A stretch of 64,000 bases of DNA from Blastocladiella emersonii ATCC 22665 (GCA_025594325.1 JANHCV010000007.1:930001-994000), one strand, 5' to 3'; positions 43,784 to 53,506 are shown, counted from the stretch's first letter. Notes: a model not told the origin generated them from the sequence alone. Translations and numbers: made by a program.

Positions 43784-44892
43784 AGCCCGCGGTCCCACTT
43801 TTCTTGGACTCGGACTGGGACGCGCCTGACCTGGGTCGAGGGCTCCCTTGGCGTGACTGGGGTGCGCGCAACAGGGAGCCTTGGAAGACTCGGGGCCATG
43901 CGTGGCCTTGTCGGCGGGTCCTGGGTCGCTGTGACTGGCTGGACGTCGCTGCGTGGATAGAAGCCCTTGAGGCCTTGGACCTTGTAGCTCGGATTGCTCA
44001 CGCCCGACCCCTTGCGCACAACCTGGACCTGGCTCACAGTTGTTGACCAGACCGGCTTCCCCTTGGCCTCCATGGCAGTCTTGTACGGCTCGCGGACTCG
44101 GACCTGGGTCCCTACCTTCAACAACGCGCTCAGAGGGTCGCCCTCGGGCTTGCCCTTGGCAGCTCGGATCTCCTTGAGCTCTTGCTTGGCCGTTTTGCGG
44201 GGCATGTCATGGAACGCGTTGGGTGCCTTGCTTGTGGCCCTCGACTTGCTGCTGTTGATCACAGATTCAATGGTCTCGAGGTGCTTGGGCCAGTCGTTGT
44301 TGCCCGGGATGGACAGCCACGGTGTGAGCATCCGGCGGATGGTCCCGTTCATGCGTTCAACAACACCTTGACCGTATGGCACTCCTGCCTTGCCCTTGAT
44401 GTGCTTGGCCTCGGTCCCGGCCTCTATGCCAAAGAACTCGGTCCCATTGTCCGTCTGGATCGTGGCAGGTGCAAGGCTGTGCTTGGCGACCACGCTGGAC
44501 CATGCTTCCCGCGTCTTGTCCTTGGTCTTGATGGGTTGGAGGAACACACGCCTGCTCGCGAGGTCAACGCAGGTCAAAATGTACCTGAAGCCCTTGTACA
44601 TACCGTTTTCGCCCATGTCAATGAGGTCAAGCTGGAAGTTGCGACTGGGGCTTGTTGAGTTGATGCTTCGAATGTCTCGGCGCTTCTGAGGTGCGCGCTT
44701 GTACTGCTGCCACACGGACTGTTCGCCGAGCCATCTCTCAAGCTGGGCGCGGTAGATGTGCTTCCCTGTGTTCTCTCTGGACACAATGTCAAAGAGCCGA
44801 CGGATGCCAACACCTACGTGGCCGCGCTTGTAGTACAAGTCTGTCAGGAATGCTTGCTGTGCGTCTGTGAGCGGCTCTTCGTGGGCATACAT
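43780..44892 (-). CDS. PLV integrase, retroviral-like (rve) DDE type
   Basis: 370 residues, intact. It catalyses insertion of the viral DNA ends into the host chromosome. The N-terminal helical domain (YYKRGHVGVGIRRLFDIVSR) is that of Polinton-type integrases. The catalytic core shows D89 (FQLDLIDMG), D148 (TIQTDNGTEF) and E179 (YGQGVVERMNGTIRR). The C-terminal part has an SH3/chromo-like strand region (GTQVRVREPYK, SQVQVV, YKVQGLKGFYPRSDVQPV) and a Pro/Arg-rich tail. Ends in TAG four bases into the convergent fibre stop. The motif before the ATG is a weak version (CTTTGTTAATACA). Confidence 0.88.
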   Translation of the reverse strand: MYAHEEPLTDAQQAFLTDLYYKRGHVGVGIRRLFDIVSRENTGKHIYRAQLERWLGEQSVWQQYKRAPQKRRDIRSINSTSPSRNFQLDLIDMGENGMYKGFRYILTCVDLASRRVFLQPIKTKDKTREAWSSVVAKHSLAPATIQTDNGTEFFGIEAGTEAKHIKGKAGVPYGQGVVERMNGTIRRMLTPWLSIPGNNDWPKHLETIESVINSSKSRATSKAPNAFHDMPRKTAKQELKEIRAAKGKPEGDPLSALLKVGTQVRVREPYKTAMEAKGKPVWSTTVSQVQVVRKGSGVSNPSYKVQGLKGFYPRSDVQPVTATQDPPTRPRMAPSLPRLPVARTPVTPREPSTQVRRVPVRVQEKWDRGL

Positions 44893-44920
44893 TGTATTAA
44901 CAAAGGCGGAGACAAAAGGA

Positions 44921-46057
44921 TTACTGAGGCGTCATGTAGTAGGTCAGCGCAACGGGGATGCTGTGACCCATCTCGTGCGCGCGTTTGGCAATAGCTTGCT
45001 GCGCAGCAAAGTTCTCACTGGTGGAGATACGGCGGATCACTGCCACGCCGCCATCCTCAAAGCCGACCGTCTTTGCAGCCCAACTAATCAACGTACACCA
45101 GGTGCTGCTAACCCTCTTGCAGAGCGTGGTGTCCTTGAGCTCCTCGAGGGTGTAGTTGTTGAAGACAAAGTCATGACCTTCGGCGAGACGCTGGGCGAGG
45201 ATACGCTTGAGAGCGGCGGCGACCTTGGGCTCACTAACTGTGTGTGAGAAGTTGTAGCCACAGCCCTCTGTCTTGACAATGACATCGCCGGCCAGAATCT
45301 GGGTCTCTGGGTCGTAGTACGGGTACCCAGTGGTTGGCTTCGTGGTCAGGAACGCAGGGTCGGAGCGCACCGCACTCACAACTTGGAGGTACAGACGCAG
45401 GAGCCCTGTGCCCGAGCCCTTTGCATCAACAATAGCGGCGCAAATGGCGTCACGGCTCAGGAGCGCACCAGACTCGAGTTCCTTGCGCGCGTCGCAGAAG
45501 TCAGCAGCGTCCTGCTTCTTGGCCTCTGTGTACTTGGCCCCGAGTTCAGTCCACCTGTTCCAGGTGCAGTACTTGGTCAGGGCCTTGAGCGTCTCGACCT
45601 GCAGCCCCTGCTTGCCCTTGGACGCGCGGTACGCTGCCACAGCTTTGGACACGGCGTCAACGTCTTCAATGTCCATGCCTGACTTGGCAAAGGCACAGAG
45701 CACGCGGGATGTCTTGGCCTTGTCCGTGTCGCTCAGCTCAACCAGTTCCCCGTGCTTGTTCTGAACACGCGCGTTGACGCACGCCGCAATGGATTCCTCG
45801 GTCATCTGCGCGTACTTGACCTGGGGGTCAGTGTCCATGGGCTCGCCAGACTCGTCGACGGGGGTGTGATTGGGACGGTGATTGCAGTTACGTGACACTG
45901 CAGCCAGCGCGGCGAGGCTGGTCTCAACTCCCTTGAGCCGCTCGTCAAAGGATGCCAGCAGCGGCTTGATACCATCGAGCACTTGGTGCACTACATCGGT
46001 GGCAAAGTGCTGAGCGAGGGCAATGGCGACCTGGGAGGCAAGAGAGTCAAGCGCCAT
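44921..46057 (-). CDS. PLV protein of unknown function, 378 residues
   Basis: Begins MALDSLASQVAIALAQHFAT with a helical, coiled-coil-like first 60 residues. A linker with HRPNHTPVDESGEPMDTDP follows, then a folded helical region (VNARVQNKHGELVELSDTDKAK, KALTKYCTWNRWTELGAKYTEAK) and a mixed C-terminus ending ALTYYMTPQ. No family or catalytic motif recognised. Intact, stop TAA. The start-site motif is strong (TTTTTGTTGACAGTCAGTAA, ACC, ATG). Lies between the integrase and the iteron array. Confidence 0.6.
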   Translation of the reverse strand: MALDSLASQVAIALAQHFATDVVHQVLDGIKPLLASFDERLKGVETSLAALAAVSRNCNHRPNHTPVDESGEPMDTDPQVKYAQMTEESIAACVNARVQNKHGELVELSDTDKAKTSRVLCAFAKSGMDIEDVDAVSKAVAAYRASKGKQGLQVETLKALTKYCTWNRWTELGAKYTEAKKQDAADFCDARKELESGALLSRDAICAAIVDAKGSGTGLLRLYLQVVSAVRSDPAFLTTKPTTGYPYYDPETQILAGDVIVKTEGCGYNFSHTVSEPKVAAALKRILAQRLAEGHDFVFNNYTLEELKDTTLCKRVSSTWCTLISWAAKTVGFEDGGVAVIRRISTSENFAAQQAIAKRAHEMGHSIPVALTYYMTPQ

Positions 46058-46083
46058 GGTTTACTGACTGTCAACAAAAAGGC
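46058..46083 (-). promoter_or_regulatory. PLV start-site motif of the 378-residue gene
   Basis: Minus strand TTTTTGTTGACAGTCAGTAA, then ACC and ATG at 46057; one of the clearest copies of the element's promoter motif. Confidence 0.65.
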
Positions 46084-46185
46084 TCCATGGGCTCAAGTGC
46101 GTTTGAACGCAACGTTCTTTTTTCTGGGTAGCTGGGCCTGGGTCAGGGTCATGATGGTGGCAAGTCATGGACCGTGGGAGGGCCC

Positions 46186-46650
46186 AGGTCACGGTTCAAG
46201 GATCGTGACCTGAGACGCGATTGGCTCCCAAGTTGGGCTCCTGGGGGGTCTGTGACTTTGCCCTCAGTCGCTGCCCAGGTCACGGTTTGAGCGGGCCGTG
46301 ACCTCGGCCTCTGCTGGCTCCCAAGTTGGGGTTCTGGGGGTCCGTGACTTTGCCCTCAGTCGCTGCCCAGGTCACGGTTCAAGGATCGTGACCTGAGACG
46401 CGATTGGCTCCCAAGTTGGGCTCCTGGGGGGTCCGTGACTTTGCCCTCAGTCGCTGCCCAGGTCACAGTTCAAGGATTGTGACCTGAGACGCGATTGGCT
46501 CCCAAGTCGGGAGCATGGGGGGTCTGTGACTTTGCCCTCAGTCGCTGCCCAGGTCACGGTTCAAGGATCGTGACCTGAGACGCGATTGGCTCCCAAGTTG
46601 GGCTCATGGGGGAGGTCGTGTCTGGGTCAGGGTCAGGTCACGCAAGGGCA
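46186..46650. repeat. Five 91-bp iterons with palindromes, candidate replication origin
   Basis: Units start at 46186, 46277, 46369, 46460 and 46551 (spacing 91-92 bp). Each opens with a palindrome AGGTCACG...CGTGACCT of about 26 bp (one variant AGGTCACA...TGTGACCT keeps the pairing by a compensating change) and continues with CGATTGGCTCCCAAGTTGGG and a TGACTTTGCCCTCAGTCGCT stretch. The array ends shortly before the primase-helicase gene. Iterated inverted sites next to a replication gene are typical of origins or of promoters bound by the replication protein. Confidence 0.75.
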
Positions 46651-46717
46651 GCTGGGCCTGGGTCAGGACAGTGGCAAGTCATGGGCCATGCCAACAAGGG
46701 CTCCCGGGTCACAGCCA

Positions 46718-46744
46718 TTAGCGCTAAATCCTGCGCGTTTAAAC
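46718..46744. promoter_or_regulatory. Palindromes upstream of the primase-helicase gene
   Basis: TTAGCGCTAA (about 46718-46727), also found at the other inner end of the element near 35473, followed by GCGTTTAAACGC (46735-46746). They lie 40-70 bp before the ATG at 46787, so this gene has the TTTAAAC word but not the GTTG-to-ATG layout of the other genes. Confidence 0.4.
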
Positions 46745-46786
46745 GCACCTGCCCTGTCACCTTTTCTGTCGCCTCATCATAACAAG

Positions 46787-49700
46787 ATGCCTTGCAAGCA
46801 GGTTCCTGGTACAGCTGGCACCGCCTTTGGTCTTGAGTGGTTCCACGGCAAGGACGGCGGCGGCAGTGACATGGGCCCTCAGCGCAAGCTCCTCTCTGAG
46901 CTGCAAGACAACGAGACGGTCATCAAGCGCCTTGTTGACAAGGGCGTCGACAACCATGGCGAACCCAAGGCGGCGCACTATTTTGCCAAGGTCAAGACGG
47001 TGGGCCTGGCTGGGCTCCTCAACAAGAACCGCTGCATCCAGGAGATGGTCCACCCCGAGCGCCTGTCCAAGGTCTACTTTGACATTGACTGCCTGGGCAA
47101 CAACAAGGACGTGACGCTGGACGTCATCAAGAAGGTCATCCTGGCCCAGTTCCCCGGCGCCAACCTCCAGGTCTGCGGCTACGAGACGGACCTCAAAAAG
47201 TCGTGGCACATTGTCCTCAGCAACTACACGGCCACGCTCAAGGACATGTCGTTCCTGAAGCTGTTCTGCAGCCACCCCGACCACGTCAAGCTCGGCTTTG
47301 ATGCCAGCGTGTACAGCAAGCACCGCTTCATGAAGTGCATCAACCAGTCCAAGCCCAAGAAGACACCCGGCACGTTCAAGGCAGGGAACAAGGACCGCCT
47401 GTCCAAGCATCTGATCCAGTACGACTTTGACCCCAACTGCGTGCCGATCTCGGACCTGTCCTTTGTCAAGTTTGTGTCTGCCGAGGCCAAGGCAGCGCGG
47501 GCCAAGCGCCGCAAGGGTCGCTTTGACTACGACCTCGACATCCCCGAGTTCAAGGACGTGCAGATCGACCCTGACTTCTTCTACTATGACGCCACGCCAC
47601 TCGAGATCCTCCACAACCTCCCTGTCAGCCCTGAGAACGCGTTCCACAACAACGTGACCTGGCTGATCATGACCTGGGCCATGCGCAAGGGTGTCACCTT
47701 TGAACAGTTCTGGGCGTGGACGTCCCAGCAGGACAACTCGGCTCAGCGCTTTGCCAAGTACCAGCAGCGGTGGGGCGAGATTGCCAGCAACTGCGACTAC
47801 CAGGTGCCGGACAAGTTCATCAAGGCCATCTTCTACAAGCGGTTCCGGGACGCGTTCAAGTCCAAGGCCATGATCAAGTTTGAGCAGTCGCTCCAGGTCC
47901 CCGCCAACGTGACCGTCCCCAACCAGTTCCTGAGCTGCAACGACATTACCGAGGCCAAGTTCAACGTGCTGGCCACGGGCATGGGCTCCAACAAGACGGG
48001 CGCTGTTTGCGACTACATTGCCAAGTACCCAGACGCTCGAGTGGTCTGGATTACACCTCACATCACCCTGGCCCACAACACCGAGGGTTGAGCCCGCGAA
48101 CAGAAGCTTGGCTTTGTCAACTACCGCAGCATCAAGGACAAGAAGACCATGGGCGAGCACGCGCAACTCATTGTCTCGCCGTGCTCGCTGCACTACTTGA
48201 CCAAGCCCTACGACATTGTTGTGGTGGACGAGTCAGAGACGGTCCTCAAGATGTTCCAAGACGCCAAGCTCCACACGACCACCATTAGCAACAACCTCGA
48301 GGCCAACCTCAAGGCCTTCAAGACGCTGTGTGAGCACAAGGGCAGCAAGGGTATCTTCATGGACGCGTTCATCACAAACCTGACCATGGACGTCCTCCGC
48401 TCCTTTACTGTCAAGCACAACATCCTGACTGCAACCCATGGTAAGATCAAGGTGATCACAAACACGCTGGGCAAGACGTTTGTGCTGCGCACAATGAGCC
48501 TCATCACCCATGACAAGAACGAGGACAAGTCCGCCAAAGACATCATGGAGAGCAACATCATTGCCGACCTCAAGGCCAACAAGAAGCTCTACCTGTTCAT
48601 CCCGCGGCCAATCAGCAAGTCGACCAAGTGGTCGGCGCAGACCTTTGGCGAGTACCTTGAGCGGGTCTTTGCCAAGGAGAAGTGGAAGATTGGCAAGCAG
48701 ATCAAGCTGTACCACGGCGACCGCCCCAACCACGAGGACAAGGAACTTGCAGACCCTGACTCTGTGTGGGGCGACAATACGGTCCGTATAGTCATTGCCA
48801 ACCTCAAGATCACCGTTGGCGTCAACTTCTCAACAAAGAACAAGTTTGACAAGGTGTACGCGCGCTACGAGTCCTGGGTCCCTGCCCGCGACTTCTTCCA
48901 AGCAATCTACCGCGTGCGCTACCCCAAGGACAATGAGATCGTGTTCATGATCAGCCGTGGTTGCCGCAGCATGTTCATGAACAAGTCCCAGGTCATTAAC
49001 TCGGACTTGGTCGGCAAACTTCACCAGGCCATTGTCAAGAACACGGATCTCGAGAACGAGATGGCCGCTGTGACCTCGTGCCTCAAGGTCTTTGACGCCT
49101 TCCGCAAGGTTGCCAACATTGTCATGGACAACTCCCCCGAGTACTACTACATGGCGCACCCCGAGATTGAGGATGTCATGACATCGGGCTGGTCCTTTGA
49201 CTAGGCAAACGTCCAGCTTCCATCCAAGGAGACCCTGCACGACCACTGCAAGGGTACACTCAAGGACCCGGACTGGACCATCTGCCTCTCCGTCCGCAAG
49301 GCCTTCTTCATCTGCAAGTTCAAGGGTCTGAGTGAGGACAACATGGAGGCCATCTGGGACGACAACGCCGAGCGCTTCATGGAACGTATCCAGTACTTTT
49401 ACACCAAGGACAAGGCCCACGTCCTGCACAAGCTCCTTGACCACAACAGCATGGACCTCCGCACGTCCGAGGAGTTCAACGTCCAGTCCACCATCCCCAC
49501 CACGTTTGAAGCAGACATCTGCAAGTACTTCAAGAAGCTTTCGTCAAACAAGAAGTGTGGCCCAGCAATTGTACTGATCACCATGCTCGACACCTACTTC
49601 AACAAGTGCCTTGCTGCGCCAGACAAGGACAACTGCCAGGTCACAATTCGTGGCAAGTAGTACACTAACCTGAAGTGGACGGAAGACATCAACTACTTTG

Positions 49701-49801
49701 TCATGTACAAGACCTGGACCACTGCCCCGGCTGAGTCGGCGCCGTTTGTCCTGGAGCTGGACCTGGACGAGGTCTACAACGAGCTCATCAACGAGCCCTA
49801 A
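46787..49801 (+). pseudogene. PLV primase-helicase (AEP-like primase plus SF2 helicase) with three in-frame stops
   Basis: 1,005 codons. The N-terminal part looks like an archaeo-eukaryotic primase: YFDID (D99, D101) and KKSWHIVL (H141) are the metal and sxH motifs. The helicase part has a P-loop-like GMGSNKTGAV (398-407), WITPHITLAHN, motif II VVVDESE (D481 E482), ITVGVNFS and a FFQAIYRVRYP motif VI, as in UL9-type origin-binding helicases. In-frame stops: TGA at 48089-48091 (codon 435), TAG at 49202-49204 (806) and TAG at 49658-49660 (958). The protein reading continues without shift after each, ending in TAA at 49801. The ATG at 46787 opens MPCKQVPG. It would start replication of the element, perhaps at the iterons just upstream. 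As it stands the full protein needs readthrough or is dead. Confidence 0.7.
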
Positions 49802-49895
49802 GACAGTCCACGACCTGCCACAATGCCTGCTAAGACGCTCCCCTGCCCTGACCCCCCCGTACCCTGACCCTTTGTCTTTGATTAATACATTGATG

Positions 49896-51786
49896 CTGCT
49901 AAGACGCTCCCCTGCCCTGACCCCCCGTACCCTGACCTCTTGTCTCTGAAAAGTTCCACTTTTCGCTCAAAAAGGGGCAGTGTATATAGATACCTACCTG
50001 TTTTTGAGCGAAAAGTGGAACTTTTACGGTGAACGGCTTCATAGCAGTCGCTCGCGGCAGGTGGTCAGGGACTGGCTCGGGGACTGGCTCGGGGACTGCT
50101 CACAGATCGACTTGCAGCTGTGCTCAGGGACCAGACCAGGGAACTCTGTCAGTGGGTAGCCGCAGCTGCGCTGCTCTTCGTCTTGCTGCGCTCGCCGGCC
50201 GCCGCCGACCGCTCGGGGTAAGCAATGGTCAGCCTGAGTGGTTGGTCAGGGACGGGCTCAGGGATCTGCTCTCGGACTTGTTGTCACGGTTCAGTGATCC
50301 GACAGCTCGGGCTGGTGGCGCGGGCTGGTGGCGCAGTCCCTCATAAGCCGAGCGTTGCCCTCGCTCTCCCTCTCTCTTGTCATTCGTGATACAAAGTGTA
50401 AGGTGCCGAGGGGGAGGGTCTTGTGCCACAAGGAATGACTAGCTGGATAATGAAGGATTGTATCACGAATGACAAGAGAGAGGGAGAGCGAGGGCAACGC
50501 TCGGCTTATGAGGGACTGCGCCACCAGCCCACGCCACCAGCCCGAGCCGTCGGATCACTGAACCGTGACACTTGTCTTGCAGATCAACTCGCAGATCGAC
50601 TTGCAGCCGTGCTCAGGGACCAGACCAGGGAACTTTGTCAGTGGGTAGCCGCAGCTGCGCTGCTCTTCGTCTCGCTGCGCTCGCCGGCCGCCGCCAACCG
50701 CTCGGGGTAAGCAATGGTCAGCCCAAGGGGTTGGTTAGGGACAGGCTCGGGGGTCAGGTCAGGGACTCACTCCTCAACCACTCGCCCCCTCCCTTCCACC
50801 CACCCTCCCGCCCACCTGCTTCGGCCTTCAGCCTCCATCCACGTGTCGTGTTCCCTAAGGGAACACGACATTTGAATCCAACATATTATTAACCACCCGG
50901 GGTAAGCAACTGGGTCTCACGTGGTTACCCCGAGTGACTGCCGCCGACCGCTCGGGGTAAGCAATTGGTCAGCCCAAGTGGCAGTGGGTCAGCCCATGTT
51001 GTATCCCTTAAGGGATACGACACGGCGGCCTTGTCGTCGTCCACCACTGCCACGGCCTTGGTCCTGCCCTTGTCCGGTGCGCCGCTGGCCTCGGCCAACA
51101 CCAACGTGGCGCCGGCCTCGTCGTCGTCCGCCGCTGCCACGGCCTCGGTCCTGCCCTTGTCCGGTGCGCCGCCGGCCTCGGCCAACACCAACGTGGCGCT
51201 GGCCTCGTCGTCGTTCACCGCCGCTGCGCCGCGTCGCCCGTCAACCAACGTGGCGCCAGTCCCGCCGGCCTCGGCCGCTGCGGCGCGTCGACCCTCGACC
51301 AACGTGCCGCCGGCCTCGTCGTCGTCCGCCGCTGCTGCGCCGCGTCGCCCGTCGACCAACGTGGCGCCGGCCTTCTCGTTCACCGCCGCCACCACGGCCT
51401 CGGTCCTGCCCTTGTCCGGTGCGCCGCCGGCCCTGACCCCGCCCTCGTTGCCCGCGGTTCGCCGACCGGCGCGCGGTGTGGCTCGCCCCGCCCAGTACCC
51501 GCCCGACGGACCGCTCAAGGAGGTCCTCCCGCCCGCCTGCACGCGCAAGCACCAGCGTGTCGTGTCGCCCAAGGCCGAGGCCGAGGCAGACCCCTTCCCT
51601 CTTCTGCCGCAACCGCCCTCACTCGCTGCGATCGGCAGTGTCAGAGGGTTTGCTGCCCCGAAGGCCAGGGCAAAGCGCCGTCACTACTACGACGAGGACA
51701 ATGACGACTACGTGTGCAGTCAGCAGGTGGATGATGACGACTGATTTCTTTTTTTCATACATTATGTTTTGTTCCGCGGTATCAAG
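49896..51786 (-). repeat. Right terminal inverted repeat of the PLV
   Basis: Mirror image of 33249-35139. It contains the 25-bp-arm hairpin (49949-50025), the large hairpin (50283-50569), the direct repeat pair, both palindromes (about 50843-50869 and 51000-51017) and the truncated Ala/Ser-rich gene (50965-51744). Its outer end GGTATCAAG is followed directly by the 13-bp repeat AGCGCGCGACGCT (overlap of two bases). Confidence 0.93.
50965..51744 (+). CDS. TIR-borne Ala/Ser/Pro-rich protein (right copy)
   Basis: 259 residues. The mirror copy of 33291-34070, differing at the sites where the repeats differ (for example GSVR against GSVG near the C-terminus, and a Thr/Ala to Ser change in the repeats). 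Same truncated relation to the 53860-55155 gene. Confidence 0.5.
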   Translation: MVSPSGSGSAHVVSLKGYDTAALSSSTTATALVLPLSGAPLASANTNVAPASSSSAAATASVLPLSGAPPASANTNVALASSSFTAAAPRRPSTNVAPVPPASAAAARRPSTNVPPASSSSAAAAPRRPSTNVAPAFSFTAATTASVLPLSGAPPALTPPSLPAVRRPARGVARPAQYPPDGPLKEVLPPACTRKHQRVVSPKAEAEADPFPLLPQPPSLAAIGSVRGFAAPKARAKRRHYYDEDNDDYVCSQQVDDDD

Positions 51787-51797
51787 CGCGCGACGCT
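51785..51797. repeat. 13-bp direct repeat at the right PLV end
   Basis: AGCGCGCGACGCT, identical to 33225-33237; see that entry. Confidence 0.5.
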
Positions 51798-51975
51798 GTG
51801 TATTATTTTTCCCCCGAATATGGATCGGCATTTTTCCGACGCGCCGCAGCCGCCGCGAGAGCAACGGGGGGCGCCGCCTCTCCCTTCAAAACGCGCCGCG
51901 TCGTTCATGGCCCGCTCTCCCTCCCCCCAACCCCTCCTTGATTCCAAACGCCATCAACCACCACCACTACCGACC

Positions 51976-53506
51976 ATGACCGAGCTCCTGCAGACGACGC
52001 CCATCGACGCCATCTCCGGCATCGTGCGCGACGTGCGTTCCGCGTGGCACGACTCGCGGTGCACGGCGTCACTCGAGTTCCGCCGCGCGCAGCTGCGCGG
52101 CATCGTGCGCATGCTCGAGGAGAACGAGGCCGTGTTCGCCAACGCCGTGCACCGCGACCTCGGCAAGTCGCGCCTGTACTACGTCCTCACCGAGTCGATG
52201 CTGGCGACCAACGACGCGGTCGAGGCCATCGACGCCCTCGAGGAGTGGGCGCAGCCGCAGGTCCTGCCGCGCTCGCTCGCCAACCTGTCCGACACGGTCG
52301 AGCTGCGCAAGGCGCCGCTCGGCGTCGTGCTCGTCATTGGCGCGTGGAACTACCCGGTCCAGCTCGTCCTGCGCCCGCTCGTCGCGGCGCTCGCCGCGGG
52401 CAACGCGGCCGTCGTCAAGCCGTCCGAGAACGCGCCGCATACCGCGCAGGCGCTCGCCGACCTCATCCCGCAGTACCTCGACCCGCGCGTCGTGCGCGTC
52501 GTCAACGGCGGCGTGCCCGAGACCACCGAGCTGCTCAAGCAGAAGTTCGACCATATCGTCTACACGGGCAACGGGAACGTCGGCAAGGGCATCATGCGCG
52601 CCGCTGCTGAGCATCTCACGCCCACGACGCTCGAGCTCGGCGGAAAGAGGTACGCGACGCGACGACGATGTTGGCTCCACTTGCGACGCTGACTCTTTCG
52701 CGGACGAGTGTAGCCCGGCCATCATCCACCCGTCGGCCGACCTGCGCGTGGCCGCGCGCCGCATCGCGTGGGGCCGGTTCCTCAACGCGGGCCAGACGTG
52801 CATCGCGCCCGACTACGTGCTGCTGCCGCGGTCGATCCAGGCCGCCTTCATCCAGGAGCTGCACGTCGCGCTGCTCGAGTTCTTCACCGCCACGCCCAAG
52901 TCGTGCTCCGACTACGGCCGCATCGTCAACGCGCGCCACTTTGACCGCCTCGCCGCCTTGCTGCCCACCTTCACGGGCACCGCCAAGGATTCGGCGGTGG
53001 GGAACGGCCATGTGGTCCACGGCGGGAGCGCGGTCGACTGGGACCGCAAGTCCCTGTACGCGCCGCCCACGGTCGTCGCCAACGTGGCGCCCACGGCGCC
53101 CATCATGCAGGACGAGATCTTTGGCCCGATCCTCCCGATCCTTCCACTGGACTCGGCGGACTGGATCGAGGAGGCGATCCGCGTCGTCGAGCTCAACGAC
53201 ACCCCGCTCGCCCTCTATGTCTTCTCGAACGACGACGCCGTCACCGAGCACGTCATCGCGCGCACGCGGTCGGGCGGCGTGTCGGTCAACGACGTGATGC
53301 TGCAGGCGACGGCGCGCGGCGCGCCGTTTGGCGGCGTCGGGACCTCCGGCATGGGCGGGTACGGCGGGAAGCACGGGTTCGACCGGCTCTCGCACACGCG
53401 GACGACCGTCAAGGCGAGTCTCGGCGGCGAGGCCCTCAAGGCCGTCCGGTACCCGCCGCTGTCGGCGAGTGTCGTCGCCGTGGCCAAGGTGCTGTCGCAG
53501 CTATGA
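51976..53506 (+). CDS. Class 3 (fatty) aldehyde dehydrogenase
   Basis: Exons 51976-52649 and 52714-53506 (intron 64 nt, GTACGC...GTGTAG) give 488 residues. Oxidises fatty or aromatic aldehydes to acids with NAD(P)+. Seen: GAWNYPVQLVLRPLVAAL with the active-site Asn125, an NVGKGIM Rossmann turn near 203, LELGGKSP with the general base Glu220, NAGQTCIAPDY with the nucleophile Cys254, and EIFGPILPILP. The order and length (about 480-490) fit ALDH3. No clear C-terminal membrane anchor. The ATG at 51976 is preferred over upstream in-frame ATGs, which would add 69 Pro/Arg-rich residues and start in the PLV TIR. Host-like GC and intron, so not a viral gene, though it lies inside the 20.6-kb block between the direct repeats. 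Confidence 0.93.

Larger units (their letters stand above)
33249..51786. mobile_element. Integrated Polinton-like virus (PLV), 18.5 kb
   Basis: Bounded by 1,891-bp terminal inverted repeats (33249-35139 and 49896-51786; paired positions sum to 85035 throughout, so no indels). Between them are a double jelly-roll capsid protein, a penton-like protein, a packaging ATPase, an rve integrase, a fibre, a primase-helicase and unknown genes, all without introns and visibly less GC-rich than the host genes. This set defines a PLV/Maverick relative. No protein-primed polymerase B and no Ulp1/adenain-like protease were found, so it is not a classical Polinton. It sits 30 bp after the JmjC stop codon and about 190 bp before the aldehyde dehydrogenase start. 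Capsid and integrase genes are intact, but three genes carry in-frame stops. Confidence 0.9.

Noticed and set aside
46186-46650. CRISPR array
   Set aside because: Repeats are 91 bp with palindromic cores and no unique spacers; eukaryotic viral context. Read as iterons.
39035-49801. Alternative genetic code (TGA or TAG as sense) for the whole window
   Set aside because: Host genes end properly in all three stops, and several PLV genes do too (the penton TGA is followed by further in-frame stops), so a general reassignment is not supported; local decay or suppression remains open.
51769-51975. Extended N-terminus of the aldehyde dehydrogenase starting in the TIR
   Set aside because: The extra 69 residues are Arg/Pro-rich without similarity, would begin inside the viral repeat, and the protein from 51976 already has the full family length.
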